A DNA stretch of 10,921 nucleotides from Bacillota bacterium (lineage in GTDB: Bacteria; Bacillota; Clostridia; Tissierellales; Sedimentibacteraceae), in the NCBI GenBank assembly GCA_029239575.1, contig JARBUP010000076.1, positions 1-10,921 on the forward strand, written 5' to 3'. Positions 6,781 through 10,921 of the stretch are shown in pieces. The notes beneath the pieces are model-generated. The model searched no databases, was not told where the DNA came from, and was given only the letters and a program-made list of their open reading frames with translations. Made by a program: the position numbers and the translations under genes. Numbering within the stretch: position 1 is the first letter of the stretch; the number at the start of each line of letters is the position of its first letter.

Positions 6781-6814
6781 AAAAAAGGTGGTTTTTTAAA
6801 AAACCGCCTTTTTG
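6781..6814 (+). terminator. Terminator between the convergent dehydrogenase and aldolase genes
   Basis: AAAAAGGTGGTTTTTT pairs with AAAAAACCGCCTTTTT, with one G-U pair on the + transcript. The stem closes tightly and ends in a T-run. It lies 33 bases past the dehydrogenase stop and 35 before the aldolase stop. It could serve both genes, though the - strand stem has a C-A mismatch. Confidence 0.75.
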
Positions 6815-6848
6815 TGTGATGTTTTTAATTTTAAGTTTGAAAAATATT

Positions 6849-7766
6849 TTAATCTGCTATGGATAGTTCTTGATAAACATCCGCTGTTTTTAATATTTCA
6901 GTCAAATCATTTTTTTCCTGTTCTTTTAATTGTAAAAGTGGTTTTCTTACAAAACCGCCTTTAAAGTCCAATATATCACATGCATATTTTAAACCTGCAA
7001 TTCCATATTTTCCAGTTACAGCACTGTTTACTGGAAATACTCTTTCATAAATTTCTTTTGCTTTTTCTAAATTGCCTGCTTCATATTCATTTTGTACATC
7101 AATGCATTCTTGTGGGCAGCAATTAGCAAGTGCCATTACAGAACCTTGAACACCAAGAGTAAGTGCAGGATACCAAGCTGATGCAGTACCAACCATCAAA
7201 TTAAATTCTGTATTTCCAATAGCTCTTTTAAAATCTATAAGCTGAGGAATGCTTCCAGAGCTATCCTTCATACCAATAATATTTGGATGTTTACACAATA
7301 CTTTAACAGCTTTGGGTGAAATATTTACATGAGTAAATTTTGTAACATTGTAAATTAATACAGGAATTTTAACTTTGTCAGCTACTTCTGTGTAATAATT
7401 TATTAATGCTTCATCATTCATTTTATCACCATAATAAAATGGAGTGACTATTAAAGCACAATCAGCTCCTAAATCAGCTGCTTTATTTGTAAGATCAATA
7501 GTAGCTTTTGTGGACTCCATTCCAGTTCCAACCATCACTATTTTTCCATCTTTTTTATGTTTAACAGTTAAATCAACTAATTTCAATTTTTCTTCTTCAG
7601 TTAAATAAACAGTTTCGCTATTTGAACCAAGAACTAAGTAGCCTGCTAAATCATATTCGTTCCATTTTTGTATATTATAAACATGTTTCTCATAATCCAT
7701 TTCATCGTTTTCATTAAATGGAGTTATCATTGGCGGAATAACACCTTTTATCTTTATAAATGACAT
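6849..7766 (-). CDS. DapA-superfamily aldolase, 4-hydroxy-2-oxoglutarate aldolase-like
   Basis: This is a class I, Schiff-base (beta/alpha)8 aldolase of the dihydrodipicolinate synthase / N-acetylneuraminate lyase superfamily, cytoplasmic. K167 in GMKDSSG is the Schiff-base lysine and Y139 in YNVTKFT the catalytic tyrosine. The pyruvate-binding loop reads GSNSE (47-51), like the GSNGE of animal 4-hydroxy-2-oxoglutarate aldolase HOGA1 rather than the GTTGE of lysine-pathway DapA. GTGMESTKATIDLT (80-93), ALIVTPFYYGDKM (104-116) and the C-terminal NSAVTGKYGIAGLK (247-260) also recall HOGA1. The arginine that binds aspartate semialdehyde in DapA (YNVPSRT) is F144 here. Lysine biosynthesis is therefore unlikely. 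A HOGA reaction would split 4-hydroxy-2-oxoglutarate to pyruvate and glyoxylate. AGGAGG (7778-7773) precedes the ATG. The gene is 26 bases downstream of the aminotransferase gene, in the same operon. Superfamily sure, reaction inferred. Confidence 0.88.
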   Translation of the reverse strand: MSFIKIKGVIPPMITPFNENDEMDYEKHVYNIQKWNEYDLAGYLVLGSNSETVYLTEEEKLKLVDLTVKHKKDGKIVMVGTGMESTKATIDLTNKAADLGADCALIVTPFYYGDKMNDEALINYYTEVADKVKIPVLIYNVTKFTHVNISPKAVKVLCKHPNIIGMKDSSGSIPQLIDFKRAIGNTEFNLMVGTASAWYPALTLGVQGSVMALANCCPQECIDVQNEYEAGNLEKAKEIYERVFPVNSAVTGKYGIAGLKYACDILDFKGGFVRKPLLQLKEQEKNDLTEILKTADVYQELSIAD

Positions 7767-7792
7767 TTAAGTCCTCCTGTTTTTTGTTTAAA

Positions 7793-8953
7793 CTAAAAAG
7801 CTAAAGCATCTACTGGCATTTTTTCTAATAAAGTTTTGAGTCCTATTCCTTTTTCGTATTCATATCCTAATTTTATCATAGTTCTTTCTATTGCAGCTAT
7901 AGTAGAATAAACTGTATGGTCATCTATATTTCCCATATGGCCTATTCTGAACATTTTTCCAGCATACGCTGCTAAACCACCAGCTACCATTGCACCTTCT
8001 TCAGCCAAAATTTTTCTAAATTCTGCGTCATTTATTCCTTCAGGATATAAAACATTTGAAAGAGTATTGCATCTGAATTCTTCTTTTGCAAGTATTTCGA
8101 ATCCAATTGCTTCAAGAGAAGCATTTATTGCATCGGATACTCTTTTGTGTCTGTCATATCTATTTTCAATTCCTTCTTCTTTTATTATTCTTACAGATTC
8201 TTTTAAAGCCCAAATTAGATTTACGGCTGGTGTAGCGAAATATTTAGAAGGATCGTTCATTATTGGGATCCATTTTTCAAAGTCTATATAAAATTCAGGA
8301 ATAATACCTAAAGATTTTCTTCTGTTTAAAGCTTTTTGTCCAGCCCATAAAATTGCAAGTCCTGGTGCAACACCAAATGCTTTTTGAGAACCTGTAAACA
8401 ATATGTCTATTCCCATATCATCAACATATTCTCTTTCTCCAGCTGTTGCAGCAACTCCATCAACTATATATACTGTATCAGGGAAATTTTTAATTACTTT
8501 ACCGATTTCTTCAATTGGGGCACGTGCACCTGTAGCTGTATCAACATGTGTTACAGTAATAGCAGCATAATTTTTTTCTTTCAATTTATTTTCAATTGTT
8601 TCTGCAGAAATTACCTCACCCCAAGGAGCTTGTAAAACATCAACATTTAACCCTTTTCTTTGGCATAAATCAATGAATCTGTCGCCGAAAAATCCGTTAG
8701 ATACTATTAAAATATTATCGTCTCTTTTTGTAACGTTTGCAACTGCCATTTCCATTGCCATAGTACCAGTACCAGCTACTACAAAACATTCACCATCTAC
8801 TTTTAATAAATTTTTTAAATCAATTACTAATTCTTTAAAATCTTTTATAAATTCGGGATCTCCAAAAGCTACAGTTTCTCTACCCATTTCATTTGTTATT
8901 GATCTTACGGTTGGTGTTGGTCCAGGAATCATTACTAATTTTTGATTTTTCAT
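7793..8953 (-). CDS. Class V aminotransferase, alanine-glyoxylate / serine-glyoxylate type
   Basis: This is a PLP-dependent fold-type I aminotransferase of the AGXT/PucG/serine-glyoxylate group, expected to be a cytoplasmic dimer. It opens with the group's PGPTPT motif (10-15). The phosphate loop is GTGTMAME (61-68), D165 in IVDGVAA contacts the PLP ring nitrogen, K191 in TGSQKAFGVAPG forms the Schiff base, and R336 in MFRIGHMGN is the substrate-carboxylate arginine. At 386 aa it is full length. AAGGAG lies nine bases before the ATG. It is the first gene of a two-gene operon with the HOGA-like aldolase, under a promoter that carries an IclR-type palindrome. The likely reaction is transamination of glyoxylate to glycine using alanine, serine or a hydroxy amino acid such as 4-hydroxyglutamate. 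Neighbouring activities in the group, for example ureidoglycine-glyoxylate aminotransferase, cannot be excluded. No purine-degradation genes are present in the window. Confidence 0.9.
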   Translation of the reverse strand: MKNQKLVMIPGPTPTVRSITNEMGRETVAFGDPEFIKDFKELVIDLKNLLKVDGECFVVAGTGTMAMEMAVANVTKRDDNILIVSNGFFGDRFIDLCQRKGLNVDVLQAPWGEVISAETIENKLKEKNYAAITVTHVDTATGARAPIEEIGKVIKNFPDTVYIVDGVAATAGEREYVDDMGIDILFTGSQKAFGVAPGLAILWAGQKALNRRKSLGIIPEFYIDFEKWIPIMNDPSKYFATPAVNLIWALKESVRIIKEEGIENRYDRHKRVSDAINASLEAIGFEILAKEEFRCNTLSNVLYPEGINDAEFRKILAEEGAMVAGGLAAYAGKMFRIGHMGNIDDHTVYSTIAAIERTMIKLGYEYEKGIGLKTLLEKMPVDALAF

Positions 8954-8992
8954 ATCACTTTGCTCCTTCTATATTATTATTTATAAAAATAT

Positions 8993-9011
8993 TATTTCAC
9001 TATGTGAAATA
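8993..9011. promoter_or_regulatory. Palindromic operator 1, in the aminotransferase leader
   Basis: TATTTCAC-TAT-GTGAAATA is a perfect 19-bp palindrome with 8-bp arms. On the - strand it lies just after the expected transcription start of the aminotransferase-aldolase operon, so a bound repressor would block initiation or early elongation. The same half-site recurs in operator 2. The divergent IclR-family gene is the obvious binder. Confidence 0.75.
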
Positions 9012-9028
9012 CAATTTCAATATAATTA

Positions 9029-9057
9029 ATTTTAACACTTTATTTTAAAGTTGTCAA
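9029..9057 (-). promoter_or_regulatory. Promoter of the aminotransferase-aldolase operon
   Basis: On the - strand, a consensus TTGACA (9057-9052) and TAAAAT (9034-9029) are exactly 17 bases apart. Transcription would start near 9022, leaving a leader of about 70 nt that includes operator 1. Confidence 0.8.
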
Positions 9058-9084
9058 TAATTAACAACACTTAAAATTTAAATA

Positions 9085-9113
9085 TTGATTTTAATAAAAT
9101 AATATGCTATTAT
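9085..9113 (+). promoter_or_regulatory. Promoter of the IclR-family gene
   Basis: TTGATT (9085-9090) and TATTAT (9108-9113) are 17 bases apart. The -10 box lies within operator 2, which predicts autorepression. Confidence 0.7.
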
Positions 9114-9132
9114 TTCACATAGTAAAATAATA
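9108..9132. promoter_or_regulatory. Palindromic operator 2, over the iclR -10 box
   Basis: TATTATTTCAC-ATA-GTAAAATAATA has 11-bp arms with one mismatch (9116/9124). Its left arm is identical over 11 bases to 8990-9000 at operator 1. The two centres (9002 and 9120) are 118 bases apart, about eleven helical turns, so looping between them is possible. Confidence 0.7.
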
Positions 9133-9147
9133 TTTCAGGAGGTATAA

Positions 9148-9942
9148 ATGCCGGAAAAGTTAGCAAAAACTAATCAATCAGTTGAAAAAGTATTACAAAT
9201 TATTGAAACAATGTCTCAAAGCAGGGATCCCCTACGACTTCAAGATATAGCATTAAAAGTAGAAATGCCAGCAAGTACAACTTTAAGACTTATAAATACA
9301 TTAATGGTATGTGGATATGCAAATCAAGATCCTAATACTCTTAGATATTCTTTATCACTTAAATTTATGCATATAGGTAGTTTGGTAAGTTCTCAAACAA
9401 GCATCAGAGATATTGCACACCCATATTTAATTGAGTTGTCAAAAAAATGTAAAGAGTCAGTTTGTTTAGCAATAGAGCAAAATATGGAAGTTATTTACAT
9501 AGATGTAATTGATGGGCCAGATGGTATGCTTAGGATAACGCAAAGAATAGGAAAAATAGCTCCAATGCACAGTACTGGTGTTGGAAAATTAATGCTTTTA
9601 AATTATGATGTAAAACAAATAAATAATTTAGTATCAGTAAAAGGGCTTTCTTCTTTAACGCCTAATACCATTATTGGAAAAGATGAATTATTAAAAGAAC
9701 TTGAAAAAATAAGAATTCAAGGATTTGCATTGGATAATGAAGAGTGTGAACTTGGCGCTCGCTGTATATCTGCAAGTATTAAAGATTATACAGGAAAAGT
9801 TGTTGCTGGGATTAGTGTTTCAGGACCAATTACTCGTATGACAATGGATTATATAGAAACTATAAAAAATACAGTTATATCTACTGCTCAGAAAATTTCG
9901 GAATTACTTGCCTATAATGAAAATATAAATAGCATTAGTTAG
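9148..9942 (+). CDS. IclR-family transcriptional regulator
   Basis: This DNA-binding regulator has an N-terminal winged helix-turn-helix (about 9-70; SVEKVLQIIETM, then LRLQDIALKVEMPASTTLRLINTL) and a C-terminal GAF-like effector domain (about 85-255). Family landmarks in the latter are GKIAPMHSTGVGKLML (145-160), the stretch with GARCISASI (about 213-221) and AGISVSGP (about 229-236). At 264 aa it is full length. AGGAGGT (9137-9143) sits four bases before the ATG. The gene is divergent from the aminotransferase-aldolase operon, and both promoters carry matching palindromes, so it most likely represses both until an effector binds. IclR relatives such as AllR respond to glyoxylate. The proposed glyoxylate chemistry of the target operon makes glyoxylate or a related 2-oxoacid a reasonable effector, but that is a guess. 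Confidence 0.93.
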   Translation: MPEKLAKTNQSVEKVLQIIETMSQSRDPLRLQDIALKVEMPASTTLRLINTLMVCGYANQDPNTLRYSLSLKFMHIGSLVSSQTSIRDIAHPYLIELSKKCKESVCLAIEQNMEVIYIDVIDGPDGMLRITQRIGKIAPMHSTGVGKLMLLNYDVKQINNLVSVKGLSSLTPNTIIGKDELLKELEKIRIQGFALDNEECELGARCISASIKDYTGKVVAGISVSGPITRMTMDYIETIKNTVISTAQKISELLAYNENINSIS

Positions 9943-9980
9943 CGTTAAATTAGTTTTGAAATTTATTAATTGAAAATCTA

Positions 9981-10017
9981 AAGGGAAGACCTCATAAGTG
10001 GATCTTCCCTTATTTTG
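9981..10017 (+). terminator. Rho-independent terminator after the IclR-family gene
   Basis: AAGGGAAGA (9981-9989) pairs with TCTTCCCTT (10003-10011). Two further G-C pairs form inside past a one-base bulge. The tail ATTTTGT is only moderately T-rich. The hairpin is 38 bases past the stop codon and just before the convergent TelA-like gene. Confidence 0.7.
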
Positions 10018-10042
10018 TATATTATTCGAATTTCATTTGCTT

Positions 10043-10921
10043 TTAACTTCTCACTTCTAAAAGCTTATTTTTCAATTCTCTCTCAATTCTGTTCAACTCG
10101 ATTTCTGCTTCTTTCCTCTTTTGGCGGCCTTCTGTCTGAATACGCATCACTTCATCCAGGGTTGAAATCAATGACTCATTGGTGATACGAAGTGTTTCAA
10201 TATCTACAATTCCACGTTCTGATTCTTTGGCTGTATCTATTGTTGCCATTTTAAGTTTTTCTGCATTTTTTCTTAATAATTCATTGGTCATATCCGTTAC
10301 TTCTCTCTGAGCTTTTGCAGCTTGACCTGAATGTGTAACTCCCAATGCTAAAACCATCTGGCTTTTCCATAGAGGAATTGTGTTTACTATGGTGGACTGG
10401 ATTTTCTCAGCCATTATAGTATCATTTCCCTGAACTAAACGGATCTGTGGTGCCATTTGAATAGATATCATTCTGGTCAGCTCCAAATCATGAATCTTTT
10501 TCTCAAAACGGTTGCAGATGGCAATTAAATCATTAACTTCCTGTGCATCTTCTGGAGTACCACTTATAGTTGATTTTTCCATGAGTAATGGTAACTCTTC
10601 TTTCTGAACTTTATCAAGCTTCTTTTTACCAGCCAGTATATACATAGAAAGTTCTTTAAAATATGTTTTATTAAGATCATACATTTTATCAAGCATTGCT
10701 ATGTCTTTCAAAAGCTGCATCTGATTCTTTTCTAAGGATTCACAGATTTTATTTATATTTATTTCTGCTTTATCATATTTAGCCTTCATAGCTGTAAGTT
10801 TATTTGATGACTTTTTGAAGAGCCCAAAAAATCCTTTCTCTTCTTCATCTACATCAAAACTTTTTAATTCTGTTACAACACCTGAAAGCATTTCACCTAT
10901 TTCGCCCAAATCTTTTGTTTT
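10043..10921 (-). CDS. TelA/KlaA-family toxic anion resistance protein, N-terminus outside the window
   Basis: This is the C-terminal part of a TelA-family protein (tellurite/toxic anion resistance family, related to KlaA and Bacillus YaaN), a mostly alpha-helical soluble protein. The molecular activity of the family is not established. The frame is open through the right edge (KTKD just before the first LGEIGEML), and that segment matches the family's internal KDLGEVGELL stretch. The TTG at 10909 is therefore not a start, and roughly 80-100 residues are missing. Visible family features are FFGLFKK (about 27-33 from that TTG), LLKDIAMLDKMYDLNKTYFKELSMYILAG (65-93), the MAPQIRLVQGNDTIMAEKIQSTIVNTIPLWKSQM block (about 152-185) and a coiled-coil-like charged C-terminus. 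Members often neighbour an XpaC-like gene, which would lie outside. It is separated from iclR by that gene's terminator and has no evident link to the catabolic genes. Confidence 0.9.
   Translation of the reverse strand, partial: KTKDLGEIGEMLSGVVTELKSFDVDEEEKGFFGLFKKSSNKLTAMKAKYDKAEININKICESLEKNQMQLLKDIAMLDKMYDLNKTYFKELSMYILAGKKKLDKVQKEELPLLMEKSTISGTPEDAQEVNDLIAICNRFEKKIHDLELTRMISIQMAPQIRLVQGNDTIMAEKIQSTIVNTIPLWKSQMVLALGVTHSGQAAKAQREVTDMTNELLRKNAEKLKMATIDTAKESERGIVDIETLRITNESLISTLDEVMRIQTEGRQKRKEAEIELNRIERELKNKLLEVRS

Noticed and set aside
8067..8945. Several + strand frames of 74-90 codons opposite the aminotransferase gene.
   Set aside because: They are antisense shadows of a well-conserved gene, with low-complexity translations and no ribosome binding sites.
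10907..10909. TTG as the start of the TelA-like gene.
   Set aside because: The upstream codons to the edge continue the family's conserved KDLGE stretch, so it is an internal leucine codon.
1..10921. CRISPR arrays, transposon ends, tRNA or rRNA genes, phage genes or a new defence system.
   Set aside because: No regularly spaced repeats, transposase or integrase motifs, or structural RNA signatures were seen. The gene content is metabolic.

Overview
The window is AT-rich, tightly spaced bacterial DNA with strong AGGAGG-type ribosome binding sites, Rho-independent terminators and clostridial-looking proteins. It most likely comes from an anaerobic, amino- or organic-acid-using member of the Clostridia. 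No rRNA, tRNA, CRISPR array, insertion sequence or phage gene was seen. Eight protein genes are supported. Two run off the window: the hydratase at the left edge and the TelA-like gene at the right edge.

Left part (1-4044, + strand): the C-terminal two thirds of a YbhJ-type aconitase-family hydratase; then, behind its own promoter, a PrpF/3-methylitaconate-isomerase-family isomerase and a CitMHS-family citrate-type transporter. Uptake, double-bond isomerisation and hydration of a tricarboxylate fit together. trans-Aconitate or a methylated or oxo relative is the best guess for the substrate. A good terminator follows the transporter.

Middle (4205-5712): long AT-rich non-coding stretches surround a lone ridA-family gene on the - strand. 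It has its own promoter and terminator. Just upstream, and overlapping its start by ATGA, is what looks like the last 26 codons of a lost gene. Several terminator hairpins here have no obvious gene to terminate, so the stretch may have lost genes.

Right part (5713-9942): a short homoserine-dehydrogenase-family gene (+) converges on a two-gene operon (-) encoding a class V aminotransferase of the alanine-glyoxylate type and a DapA-superfamily aldolase that resembles 4-hydroxy-2-oxoglutarate aldolase more than dihydrodipicolinate synthase. An IclR-family regulator is divergent from this operon. The shared intergenic region has a convincing promoter in each direction, and each promoter is overlapped or directly followed by a copy of a palindrome built on TATTTCAC-3-GTGAAATA. 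This gives a readable model in which IclR represses both itself and the aminotransferase-aldolase operon. The products suggest a glyoxylate/pyruvate/glycine node: the aldolase would release glyoxylate and pyruvate, and the aminotransferase would turn glyoxylate into glycine.

Right edge (10043-10921, - strand): most of a TelA/KlaA-family (toxic anion resistance) protein, unrelated to the catabolic genes.

Family assignments come from reading motifs. Substrates are inferred.
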